Source: Rotaria macrura (Eukaryota > Rotifera > Eurotatoria > Philodinida > Philodinidae). Taken from it: a stretch of 64,000 nucleotides of DNA. The notes under the pieces are model-generated. The model was not told the DNA's origin. It made no database searches and was given only the letters and a program-made list of their open reading frames with translations. The position numbers and the translations under genes were made by a program. Every line of letters starts with the position of its first letter. The stretch's first letter is position 1. Shown one piece after another: positions 50,735 to 62,744 of this stretch. The stretch spans positions 1-64,000 of the forward strand of contig OENT01000750.1 of assembly GCA_900239685.1 (NCBI GenBank). Reading direction: 5' to 3'.

Positions 50735-53613
50735 ATGATCCTCACAAATCTCGCGATTCAAGAGAGGTCTCGAGCCCGTCGATCGATTCAAAACAGTACG
50801 TATTCACTTATCAACCTATTGAACAAATGTTCTTCTACTTTCATCTACAGATAACATCGCTGGAGTCGATCGAGATTCAGCGTTAGTATCACAGTCGAAT
50901 ATGGATCTGCCATGGGAACAATTCATTGTCAGCGGACCAGCCACCGTTAATCTTCTTGGTGAATTAATGGTTGTATCAAGCAAACTCGATTTTTCATTCC
51001 GCGAACATCAACCGGACTATCAATTTGTTTACATGCGATTTCCTAATTCTTTTCGAGCAACCCTCACACAAATTGCTAATGGTATACTAAGAAATCACTT
51101 TGCTCACTATTCAGATTCTCTCAGAACATTGTTCGAATCTTGAATACTGATGGATATTCTGTGCTTCCATTATATATTACTAGAGAAACTTGAGAAGCTT
51201 GAGAGTTAAGAAACATGAAAATATTCAATGGATTTCAATGAGTAGGATTCCTACAAAGTAGATCTTGGGGCCCTATGAATCGCATTTGTCGTAAAGAATC
51301 TAAGTAGATTTTAATCAATTCTATGGATATCAGGTTCCGCTTTTTTATCTCTCTCTTTCACAGTTCCTAATTAGGGAAAATGACGAATCAGTCGAATTTA
51401 TTCATTTTTTCTCGAAAATGGCTTTTGTCTACAGGTGTGAAGTATTAGTATTACTGCAAATACTAGAAAATCGATATCAGTGTCAATGATACAGTGACTA
51501 CTGCAGTACTAGTTTTCAGATACGTTGTAATCAAGTCATGTCTTCCCTATTGAATGTTTACTTCTTGTAAAACTATGGCTCAACAATTAAGTGAACATAA
51601 AAACCTATGCATCAGAGTACTACTCGTGGAGCCAATGTACGCTTACTACACATATGCAGTATCATAGAGATCAGTAAATTGGAACTCAACATCTCTTTTT
51701 TTCTCATGTCAGACTAGAAGAGATACAGAAATAGTGAACAAAATTTCGAAGAGATTCTTAGTGAAAAATATCGATAGCTTTGGCCCTAATTGAAGAGTTT
51801 TGTACCAGTAGAATTGATTTGAATAGATGGTTGGCAAGCATTTATGGCAGCACACAACAATATGAACAAAATTCAAGCTTCCATGGAATTGGTACCGAAA
51901 CATGTTAAAACAGCTCTAACTGTATTAGCATCAAAGAGAGCAACAACTAAAATCATACGCATGTTGTTACCTAGTACGCTACGCGAAATTGAAAGACTCG
52001 GTAAATCATGTGTAACATATGCAAATACGACTCATATTCACTTTGTCACTGTGATGAATTTGATTGGTGAAGTGATTTCAACTACAGAGACAACAAGAGG
52101 ATTGCAGGAATCAAAGTTAAGACAGACAGAAGTTGAACTAAATGCGTCGCGAATCATGAAAGACGAATTAGCCAAACTAGATCAAACTATTCGGTCGCAC
52201 TACGATGAAGCAAGACAGAGTGTTCGAAAAGCGCAAGAAGAGTATAGCAGGGCTCTTCGAAAGATTCCTACTGGTTTTAAAAGTCTTTTAATGGATTTAG
52301 GACGTGCTGTTATTGCAGTTGCCAAGACAGCTGGTCAAGCACTAGTAACCTATTATATCGGGGGTCCGACTGCATTGATTGCTACTATGGCTGGCTCGAT
52401 GATGAACTCCGGAAATTCAGGAGCCTCAGGACCATCGGGAGCAGCTCCAGCAACCTCAGGAAATATATTGACTTTTGCGAAACTTTTTTCTGGTAGTGTA
52501 AATAAAGTCTTGCCAAGAATCAATCAAATTCTTGATGGTTCTAAAAACGGTATATCTGGATCGAATAATCCTGCTGAAGAACTCGAAGCATACAAAGTAA
52601 CTTTTCAAACATATCTATCATCAATGGCAGTAGCAAAAGGAAGTGATCTGAAGGAAGAAGCAGTTCAATCTGTTCATACTGGAATCAGTCTGCTAGATTC
52701 CACGGCTCGTTACACCAAGGAAGCGATGGTCACTGGTCAAAATATTGGCGAAGGCGTAGCTAATGATCTAAAGAAAGGTTTCAATGAATTGTCTGAAAAT
52801 ATGAAGCCGATGGTAGCAGCAGAACAGATGAATGGCGGTGGTGTGCCTCCTCCTCCTCCTTCTAGTGCACCTTCTGATATGGGTGACTCTTCTCAAAACG
52901 AAAAATTTGCTGCGCAACTCGCTTTGAATCGAGTACAATCAGCTGAGAATCGTTATGATAATATATTTAATCAATTAAAAGAAAATCAACAAGAATTAGC
53001 TAAGTTGATGGGTAAAATTGCTTCGTTAGACATGGCTCGTATTCATTACAAGGAGGTTCTCGAACTTCTTCGTGAAGCTCTTCATCTATTAGCACGCGTT
53101 CGAGAACAATGGGGTCAACTGGTCCTATTCTTTGCTGAAGTCGCTACACGTGCAGAAATTACTTTGACTGGCACTTTAACTCCGTTTATCACTCAGGCCG
53201 AACAAGCAGGTAGCGAATCACTCACACTCGATGAGAGGCTCTTCTACGTAGATCTTCTCAAAGCTCAAGCTCAAGAGATCGAATCAGAATCACAGATGCT
53301 CTACCTTATGTCTCGAACATATGTTGATATGTCCATCAAATTCATTATGGGTCGTTTGGCTGGCCTATCGAAAATGCTCGTCGCTCGTGATGATGCCGAG
53401 CGTAATCGTCTTATCTCCGAGCTGACAAGGGAGACAATGGAAAGTCAAAAAGCTGTGATGGATTTAGTTGCTCAACGTAAGGCTAACTATCAGGATTCAA
53501 TTAGAAAGCGACGTATCGAACTCGAAAGTTTTATCGCTAAACTTGGTGGACCTGATAATGACAATGAATTGGCAATCAAAGCTGGACAGACTTTGCTTGA
53601 GAATCGAACCTAA
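50735..53613 (+). CDS. Long helical protein of unrecognised family (paralogue 2)
   Basis: The exons are 50735-50795 (tentative), 50851-51081 and 51827-53613; together 692 aa, in frame. Exons 2 and 3 match paralogue 1 in sequence, intron position and phase (IVSGPATVNLL, GWQAFMAAH, KIASLDMAR, WGQLVLFF, SRTYVDMS, LGGPD). It differs in two ways. The tentative first exon encodes an Arg-rich start, not a signal peptide, so the true first exon may lie further upstream. Its middle holds a hydrophobic, Gly/Ala-rich stretch (residues ~245-300, around ALVTYYIGGPTALIATMAG) and a run of six prolines that paralogue 1 lacks. The alternation of long helices and one hydrophobic patch would suit a membrane-inserting protein, but that is speculation. 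The 3' end (ENRT, stop) is firm. Confidence 0.78.
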
Positions 53614-54349
53614 TCATATCTGAAGACTTATTATGAAAAACGAATGAACATTCTCCTTAAATTACTAGTAGTTAATAGAGAGTCAATAAATACTATTCGA
53701 TAGTATTATGTTTTCTGAACACTATTCATAGTAGAAAAGGATTTAATTTGTTTGTTCACTTTCATAATTCAACTAGTCGATAAGATTGTGACTAATAGTC
53801 TCGTTCTCATACATATTAATTTCATATTTCTTATACTCACATATGTGAGGTATCTTCAGAAATTCAGCATTCAGTTCATTTATTGAAGTAGAATTGTAAG
53901 ATAAAACCTTGATCATCTATTGACTAAAGTAAATTATTGACGACAAGTTTTATTCTATTAAAGAACGACATTCAATTTCATTTAAATTTGCCACTGCTAT
54001 GATTTATCTGAAAGTTTTAAGAATGATCAAGCTTCTGTGTCGATGCATCTATGATTTAATTCATTGAAGCTTCACTTATCAAAATTTTACATTTCAGAGA
54101 AACGTGCTCGCTTAGATTTTTTTCAACTTTACTTTTTTCAGTCATTTGTCTCTACATCGATGAAAACAGTTATTTTTTCCTTCTCTCCTTATTTATTCAT
54201 AAATTCTATTACAAAATAGTGTTTATCGAAGAAAAAAGAAATTTTTAATGGGGTTGATCAAACAACTTATAAGTGTACGAGAAAAAAAAAGTTTAATTGA
54301 AGACAGACAACCAATCGAGCCCATCAGTGCGATGCAATCATACGATGTT
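53614..54349. other. Convergent intergenic spacer
   Basis: The 3' flanks of paralogue 2 (+) and the C2-domain gene (-). AT-rich; no gene seen. Confidence 0.5.
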
Positions 54350-54786
54350 TTATGAAGGCTAGAATGAGAATATTTATATTGATTTTTCTGTTCAAGAAAA
54401 AAAAAACTTTTACTCACTTTAAAATTCATGATGATATGAATTTTACCATTAGATGACATCCCAAGCATCGCTGGCAATTTGACCCATTCATCAAATTTAT
54501 TGTCATCGAAGACGTGTTTCAATTTCACTTTGCATTGACCAATTGAATCTCTTCCGACGACGTCAGCATCAAAAACATCGAAATGAATCGATTCGTCTCC
54601 CTTACGGATGTTGAACGAGAGTCGTTCGTTCCAGACAGGATTATTCGTATTCGAAATCGTTTTTGTACGTTGCTTGTACTTCTTATCTACGTAGGCTTCG
54701 ACGTAGGGATCGTTTTGGCCAACAAGATCATGATCTTTCAGATTTTGTCCTTCGACAACTATCACTTCGAGTGTACCTTCTGGCAT
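54350..54786 (-). CDS. Small single C2-domain protein
   Basis: Two exons (54786-54418 and 54358-54350) give 125 aa. Almost the whole protein is one C2 domain starting at MPEGTLEV. The calcium-binding loops keep their acidic residues: LKDHDL and NDPYV in loop 1, and FDADVVGRD in loop 3. The second exon adds only Pro-Ser before the stop, after a 59-bp intron. Reading through the intron would instead add a low-complexity tail, so the spliced form is preferred. The ATG at 54786 starts the domain cleanly; an in-frame upstream extension looks non-coding. Single-C2 proteins of this size bind phospholipid in a calcium-dependent way; the specific role is unknown. Confidence 0.85.
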
Positions 54787-57700
54787 GTTAAAAAAGAACC
54801 TAGATACCTTTGCGTTTTCGACGAATATAGAAACTGCTTTCAATTTCGAAGCGTACTCCTTGTTTTATACAAGTTAAAAAAAGAACGAAAGAGAAAGAGC
54901 TTGTTTTTTATGTTCTTTTGCCGGCATCATGTTTTTCTTTCATCCCCGCTTTTATGCAATCATCAATTGCGCGTTGCTCCTTGTTGTTCCTACTGATTCA
55001 CTCAGATATCATCGATGAATTCGTTCATGGTAAATGAAAAGAGAAAAGTTGAAGTAAAAATAGAACAACTATTTGATTTAACTTTCTTCTGACGTACACA
55101 TACGCTGGATGTATGATGTTACTCATCTGATTCTTATTATGTGTCATCATAGTCACAGATCAAACGTAGATTGATTTTCTTCTCAATACAAAAACTAAAG
55201 ATGGCAATACATATAGCAAATGGTGACACGTTTATTGGATAAGAAATTTCTTTTCCATTCAAACAACATTACCATAAACTTGATACAAAAGTAAAGCATA
55301 GAAATATTCAAAAAAAAATATTATCCGACATAAAAGAATTCATCTCGTCGAATACTGACAAGGCTTCTTACAAGGAGAGTGGTCGAAATAAAAAAAATAA
55401 TCGCGATACATTTGTCTATGAAATACAGCAAGCAACGAAAAGCACGATGAATAATGATAGAAATAAATCACCCGATGAATGGTTCACATCTACGTGGAGT
55501 ACTGTTCTTTATGTAAAGAATTTTTTGACTTTGAAGGTTTGCTACAGAAAAAAAACTAATTAATTTAACTGTGTTCTTATTGAATCTTGAATAAACATGA
55601 AATCGAATCGAAATGATTAGTCATCATGATTTTTTTGCAATTACAACACCAATCGGAACAATATTTTTCAGACAACCATCTTGATTATTCTCAACAAAAT
55701 TGTATATTTCCATTCGTTGTCTATAGAAGTATTTTTATAGATATTGTCGTTTTTCAGTAAAGGATGGAAACTTGTAGATCATCAGCTAGTATTGAATACA
55801 AAGCAATCTCATTTAATCTTTATTCATAAAATACTCTCCATATTAACTCAATTCCGTACACAATTCACTGCTGTGTTTAACAGCAATATCGAATGTGTAT
55901 AATTATGGAAAAATGGCGATTAAATTTTGTCATTGAATATTGACAGCAGTTCAGTGAGTAATGCTCATTACTAATTTTTCATATTACAAATAAGCATCGA
56001 TACATTAGTTTTATGCTAATTCATTATTACCAGTTAATTTTAATCATATCATTAGTTCAACATTGTGGAAGTGGGTGATCCACAAACTTCTGTGGTGATT
56101 GCGGATAAGCTGAAGTAAAGGAAACAAGTCAATGAACTATTATTGGTGTAGATGAGACTGAAGTGCATAACATTCTAGGATAACGAATAGAAAAGGGTTA
56201 AGCCAAGCTCAAGATTGAAAGCACCTCTGGTTACTTCATTTATCGAAAACTGACAAACGACACGTTACATGGTATAATACTTGGGCAAACAAGAAATAGA
56301 ACAATTAAGTACATTTGCATGTTAGTTATTCTTTTTATCTTATAAGAAAATAATGAAAACTTTATTCTCTTTGTCTCAGCATATTTCATGAATATGGAAC
56401 AGTATTCATTTTATTCGTATTAATAAATTCCAAAAATAGTTGCGATTACTATCCACTTGGATCGACTCCGTCAATGCGGGACTTGTTTTAAGGCAACTTA
56501 ATTGTATTCGATGGATACAACCACTAAGGTTGTGCCGTAAGATGAAATTTTTCGCCTACTGATTCCATCCTTGCTCATGTTTGCATGGCTATTATATGAA
56601 TCATATTTTTGAGTTTAAAACTCTCTCCGGTGGATAAATATTACCAGTAGTTTGGATCCATTAAGCCGCTTAACTGACTGTCTCACATCTTGTTATTGAT
56701 TTGTGCATGCCAATACATCAATAATGAACTATTCTTTGTCCGTATTGAGCAAGTCAATGAGCAGTTCTTTTTTTTTTAAAGATATGTGCCACCACGATTC
56801 ATATATTGATGAATATTTACACGTAGATATTCTAAGTCAATTTTCGAAAAAGATTACTTTTTCGAAGATATCTATCTCATAGAAGAATTTCTTTGTCTTC
56901 CGTTACTTTTTAGACATCGAAATATATTTCATTCAATAGACTGAATGACTTCAATGAAACCGTATTCCATCGAAATGAGTTCGTATAAAACAGTAACGAA
57001 ACCATCAGACCCATTAACGTCTCTATCATCCACATCCAGTAGATTGAAATCTATATGCATAGTTACATTGAATTCTATCTGATATTTAAGCTAAAGAACA
57101 CTGTAGAAAAAAAATTATTTCTCTCAAGTAAGAATCTTGATTTTTTCTAAGAGAGAAAATTTTCTTGCCTCTCATTTCTATATTTCAACATCAATTTTAA
57201 TACTGCACTGGAAGCTATCAAAGTATTAATCTTCTATATAATGATAATAGACCAACAAATTCTTTGAATTGACAGATAATGCAGATAATACCAAGGAGAT
57301 GCTCGTCGGGTCACGGTATCCCTATACTTCTATCCGTTAGTTTTTAAAATTTTTCTCAGAAAGAAAAGAATAAATTAAAGTGAGATACAATACTCTACAT
57401 CAGCATCCACTACTAAATGAAGTTGTCAGAATTTCTAATATTTTTGTCATTTTTTCTCCGTTGGAACATAGTTCTTGCTGAATTTTTCAAGACATACGTA
57501 ATCTATTTAACGGAGGTCACCACTTCAGCCATCAAGAACATGCAGGAATGTAAACGAGCGAAGAATCAACAATAGCTTTATACAAGCACATAATTTGGTT
57601 GAAAACCAACGAACCCTAGCAATAGAGCATGTGTGGTAAAAACTTGTTTATAACCATGAAGACCCTGAAATTCATTCCTCGTTCAATAAATAAAGAGATG

Positions 57701-58648
57701 AAACGTGACGATTGAAGTCATTTTTCGAAAGAGTAGAGAAAGAATTTCGATGTTACCAAACATTGGTTATTGTCAAAACTGAGTAGATTGTTTCTTGCAA
57801 ATAATTTTAAATTACCTCTATTTCTGTCATTATAATAGTTTCATGTAGAAACATGAAATTAAGTCTTAGCGTAAGATTGAATATCTGGTACATGAACGAT
57901 GACTATTCTACTGTTTCAGTGTGGATTTACTTCTGATAAACATCTTCCAGTCAAAAAAATAGTAAGAAATCTTTTGTAAAGATTTGAATGCGAAAAATAT
58001 CTAGAACGATGACACGTCTCAATTTTAGACGGCTCAAAAAATTTGTCAAAGTTTAAAGAACAAATTTTTAGAATAGATCGAAAATTGCTACACATTGCAA
58101 CGAAATATATCTGTTCTTGTATTTCAGATAAAATCCTCTTTCACCAAGAGAAGAAATAGTAACCTAAGGCGTCTGATCCAACCCGTGGATCCAGTTGAAT
58201 CCTATCCGGTTTTATCGGATCCAATAGGAATTCGTTGGAATAATCGTGGTTCTAATCAGAATACCAAGAGTCCGACAGAATGGCTATTAGGCAGTTTTGT
58301 CCTGGGAGATTTTTTTTATAATAAGAATGTTCATCGCTCACAAATAAATTAAATAACGTCTTTGTTTCTTAAGAAATAATAATTCATAGAATTTTTATTT
58401 TCACGAAATTGGATTAATCGGTTTCATCTAAATTTCATCGAATATATGTAAAAATACAATTGAACACGTGTAACAACAAGAAGAGAATTGTCCCAGAGTG
58501 GAAAATGATGCAAAATGAAATGTTTCATTTATATTCATATAAACATTTTTTTTTATTGATCTTCAAACCAAATTCGATTCCGATTGAGTAATGTTTTCTA
58601 AATAACAACATAGTTTTATTTATTTTAGTTTTACTATCATTTGTACTT
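54787..58648. other. Intergenic region, 3.9 kb
   Basis: AT-rich, with no recognised gene. An 85-codon plus-strand frame at 58095-58352 encodes a Pro/Asn/Arg-containing peptide with even composition, but I cannot match it to a family and see no exons around it. Confidence 0.45.
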
Positions 58649-61600
58649 CTAGAAGAAAAAAACCTGCAGCTTCTGTATCTTCTGTTCTAATAATTGAATT
58701 CGTAAATTTTTACGCTCGTTTTGATCTTGTAACTCAGCTATTCTTTCTTGATAGTTGTGTTCAACTAAATTCTTGAATAGTAAAAAGAAATATTTCTTAA
58801 CATTTCTAAGAAATAAAAAAAATAAAAATATTACCAATCTGTCATTAATAAGTAACTGAATATTGCTCATCAAGTCCATCGATTGCATATATGACGAAGG
58901 ATTAGAGGATAGATTTTCTGATATTAGACATGGATAAGAAACAGGTGTTTCTTGATTATCACAGTTAAGATTTTGCACATTTGTTATAGAACATTTCGAT
59001 TTCGATCTAAAAAATCAACACATGAGAATAATGAAAGAAAACATGAAAAGTCAATTCATTGTTACCGTGGTCGATTCGCTGGTGTTACCCGTCGATTTTG
59101 AAGACATATCGCAGTGGCTTCAATTCGTTTTTCTTCATATTCACTATTATCATTGTTTTCCTTCAGTGAACTACAATTATAAACGTAGTATCAAATTATC
59201 ATGAAAAAATTTTCGAAAAACAAACTTTTCTTCTAGTATTGGAGTAGATGTTGGTGCGGTCGTCATCTGTTTCGTTGTTAAACATGATGCAATCGATGTT
59301 AATGTAGAAAAGGCACTTTTCATTTTTTCCGCTGCTTCTTTTTTTGCTTTTTCAAAACCAAGTCGATTCTGTGCATACTCATACAGTTTACGTTCAGCTT
59401 CAGGATAATCACGGCAACCTTCTAGTACATCTTCTTTTGACAAGGAAAATAATTCTGAATAACCAACACTTCGTACATCAGCTGTTCGTCGGTTGGCCCC
59501 ATCGATATTTAATATACCAATTTCACCAAAGAAATCGCCAGCACCCAAACGTGTTAGAACATCATTTTTATCACTGAAAATTTGAAGATACATCAATAAT
59601 TTAATGAATATCTATTCTGTTTCGTTTTTTTTTCTTACTTGACCACTTCAAGAACGCCATCAGCTATAATAAACATTTCACGTGCTACTTCACCTTTTCG
59701 ACAAATAACATCGCCCGGTGTAAATATATATGCTCGCATTTTAAGAACAAGATCGTGAAGAAACTCTGGTTGACATTCTTGAAATATAGTTACCTGAAAG
59801 TATAAAGATAGTTTGAACAAAGTCTCATATTGTATATCGTACTGTGTCAACTGAAATTCTCAAAATTTCTTGAATATGTCTGTTATTTTCATTTAATCAA
59901 AAGAAATCAATCACCATACTATAATGTTTTTCTCTTGACAACAATCCAATATATATATATATATCGAAAAGTTTCGAACACAATCATTTCAAATAATTAT
60001 TGAATAACTATTACATGAATATTTCTGTTCTGGTTTAGTATTTTCATATTTATTAAATGTACGATTTTCACATGATAACTACCTTTTTTAATGTACCCAA
60101 ATTAACATGTAAAGCCAATTCAGTTTTAAGTTTATCAGGCAAGAGTTTAATGGAATGAACATCACCGGCACCTGACATTCGACCACGTGACCACGAATAA
60201 TCATACCAACGTTGAACACGTCGTTGCATTTCAGGTGGTACATTATGTGAGCGCATATACTGCTTGGCACTATCCTATGTATCAAGAAATGAAAGACAAT
60301 GATAAATTCAATTTTTCTTATTTTTTCATGACTTCTGAAGTTCTAACCAATAAACGTTCAAATTCTAAACGACTTGCATTCCGATTCGTGATAACATTAC
60401 CAACTTGTCCTGATGCGAAAAAGTAAAACATTTTTCTCAATCATGTTTTATAATTATTTTTCCAAACTTACCTATGATCGATGAAAAAACAAATATTCCA
60501 ACCATATAACTGGTAATAGCAAAAACAGCCCTCGAAAAAAAAAATCAGACAATGTGGTGTGTATCGAGTTATATTGTCCTTTAAAACCATGTCTTAGTTT
60601 ATTGTGTCAAAGAATCTTTCTCAAGAGTGATGCTTCCGATTTTTATTATTGCTTACCCACAATGATGGCTATGACGAAAACAGCGAACAAGTGAACGCTT
60701 ATCAAAAAAGCGTAACTAAAAATCAATCTCAAAGCATCGATTAAAATATAGAACAGTAGATGAGAACTTACCGTTTGTTCGTAAAATTTTTGAGCCATCT
60801 AGCTTTTAAGAAAAAAAAACAGAACAAGAAAAAACAACGAACGAAATACTAGAGTTTTTATTGTGTTTTCTCTCGAGATAAACTTTGATTAGGATTTACT
60901 ATCTTGAAACAAGGAATAAAACTATCAAAAATGAAAACTACTCACTGCCAATTAGTTTCCGGGGGTGGTAAATCTCCGATTGTAGTTAATGTTAATGTTG
61001 ACCAATAAAGACAACGAAGATACATTTTAGCTAATTGAGAAAAGTTTCCGACAGGTTTCGGATATGACCAATATCCCACGAAACCTTCAGCTTTCGATAC
61101 CATGAAATAAAACGATGCTAACCAATGGCCAAGTAAGAGAAGTATATGAAAAAGATTTAAAACTCGATATGTATTCGGATAAACAGTACGTGATTCTTGT
61201 AAATAATACAATTGAAATGTTCGATATACTTTTAAAAAACGTGGAAAACGCAAGATTGGAATTGAGCCAAGTTTTATTTGTAATAAATCTAATGGTGTCA
61301 ATGATATAATATCAAAAATAAAACGAGACGAATGTAGATAATTCATTGCTAATTTATAATGATTGTATACAAGTAGACCTAAAATATAACACGAATAGCC
61401 TTACAATACACACAATACTTGTTCTGATCCAGTAGCAACGTCACATGTATTTTCAATAATTCAGAAAATAGTATGGTTATGGACAGATATCATAAAAATT
61501 TATCATACCTTGTTCAAGATAACCGGTTCGTAATTGAATAGCAATATCAAGAAAATAGATTGCATCAGCCAAATAATCAATAATTTCCCATATTTGTGCA

Positions 61601-62744
61601 TAGTCTCGTTGTAATGGTTCAAATGACTGACGTGCAATAGCAAACCAAAGATTGTACAATACAAATATATTTAATACAATTAACCAATAAAATAAAAATG
61701 ATTCATCTGTTGATATAACAAAGTAATTACATGAACGCAGAATTCGTCGAATGCATAAATAACGACTCTTAATTGGTTCATCTTTGTCAATATGTATTCG
61801 AAGATTTCGTTTTGATGGTTCTTCAAAGAAAAATACGAAAACGAGTCAAAAAAAAGAGAGTTCTTTTTTTACAAAGAGTCAATTAACAACAAATTCAATA
61901 GTTTTTCTTTTCAAAAAAAAAAACAAAAGCAATCGATATACCCATTTTTCCTAATCCTCGATAACCGTAACGATTAGAAAATTTTCGTAAGAATGAATCT
62001 TCTCGCGTTAAAGAAGACTTGCTCGTATTGGAATTCTTCGTTGTATATGAATGAGGTTTCTATTAAAAGAAAATATAAATTAAAATAATATATTCACTAA
62101 CCAAGATAAGTTTTAAAATAAGCAGTTAAAGGATCTTCACCATATTCTTGATGCCGTTTCATTCGCGTAATATTCGTCGCTATTGACTATTGTGTATTAG
62201 GGCTAGTTACATTTTTTTTTTCTTCTGCAACTTTTTTTTTCTTCTATACTTTGAGTGTTTGTAAATAGAAGCATGCAAATGTTGATGATTTGTTATGGAA
62301 TTCTCTATCAATTCCTAATACTCAATTACATAGAAAGCAATGAGACACAATGTCGTGAAGTTAAGAAAAAATACGTTGCAAAAGAAACAATAGATTTTCT
62401 TTCTCTCTTTTTCTAACTATCTCATTCGCTTTCGATTCGTCCGGTTTGATTGTCGACATAACACTCATCATGTCGCAAATAAATGATTTAAGTATCCGCC
62501 CTGGCTCGGAAAATAAATGTAATTATAGGATACTCACGTCATCGATCGATGACAACGATAATGGATTGGTAGCAGTAGTTGATTGACTACGAAGAGGTCC
62601 TTTAGGAAGGTATTCACTAACACTTGATGTATCATTTACATTTGTTAATTGTTGTTGGGATTGATGTTGTGGATTAGAAGATTGATTACTACCTCCTTTA
62701 TGAAGTAAATCATTTAAGACAGGTGTGAGTGCAGCCAATGGCAT
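58649..62744 (-). CDS. Cyclic-nucleotide-gated cation channel, CNGA-like subunit
   Basis: Exons: 62744-62538, 62059-61942, 61820-61509, 61378-60946, one of 60715-60657 or 60530-60472, 60409-60348, 60274-60083, 59793-59639, 59573-59226, 59170-59066, 59006-58835, 58771-58649. With one S6 exon the CDS is 2286 nt, 761 aa. The Gln/Ser-rich N-terminus precedes S1 ([17 protein letters not shown]). S4 carries spaced Arg/Lys ([10 protein letters not shown]). The pore reads [16 protein letters not shown], lacking the potassium GYG signature. The C-linker follows ([37 protein letters not shown]). The nucleotide-binding domain has GEIGILN and NRRTADV, the Thr in the latter favouring cGMP. The C-terminal helix from [10 protein letters not shown] is a leucine-zipper-like coiled coil, as in CNGA subunits. 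It acts as a non-selective Ca2+/Na+ channel in sensory membranes. Confidence 0.95.
60472..60530 (-). other. Alternative S6 exon 2 of the CNG channel (59 nt)
   Basis: Acceptor ...CGAG and donor GTAAG flank exactly 59 nt with the same entry and exit phases as the exon at 60657-60715. It encodes [19 protein letters not shown] plus the split glycine, which aligns with the same S6 helix. Splicing onward gives [12 protein letters not shown], the conserved start of the C-linker. Confidence 0.88.
60657..60715 (-). other. Alternative S6 exon 1 of the CNG channel (59 nt)
   Basis: Acceptor ...TTTTTAG and donor GTAAGC flank 59 nt. Spliced after exon 4 (ending in two bases of a codon) it encodes [19 protein letters not shown] plus the split glycine. 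It aligns along its full length with the vertebrate CNGA S6 start (a Tyr-x-Phe, then an A-x-IVG end). It is the first of the two candidates in transcription order. Confidence 0.85.

Noticed and set aside
43913..53613. Reading the helical pair as alpha-pore-forming toxins
   Set aside because: Only general shape (long helices, one hydrophobic patch in one copy) points that way; no family motif supports it, so no such function is assigned.
58095..58352. 85-codon plus-strand frame upstream of the C2 gene
   Set aside because: Composition is more protein-like than most, but there is no family match, no start context and no neighbouring exon; left as unassigned.
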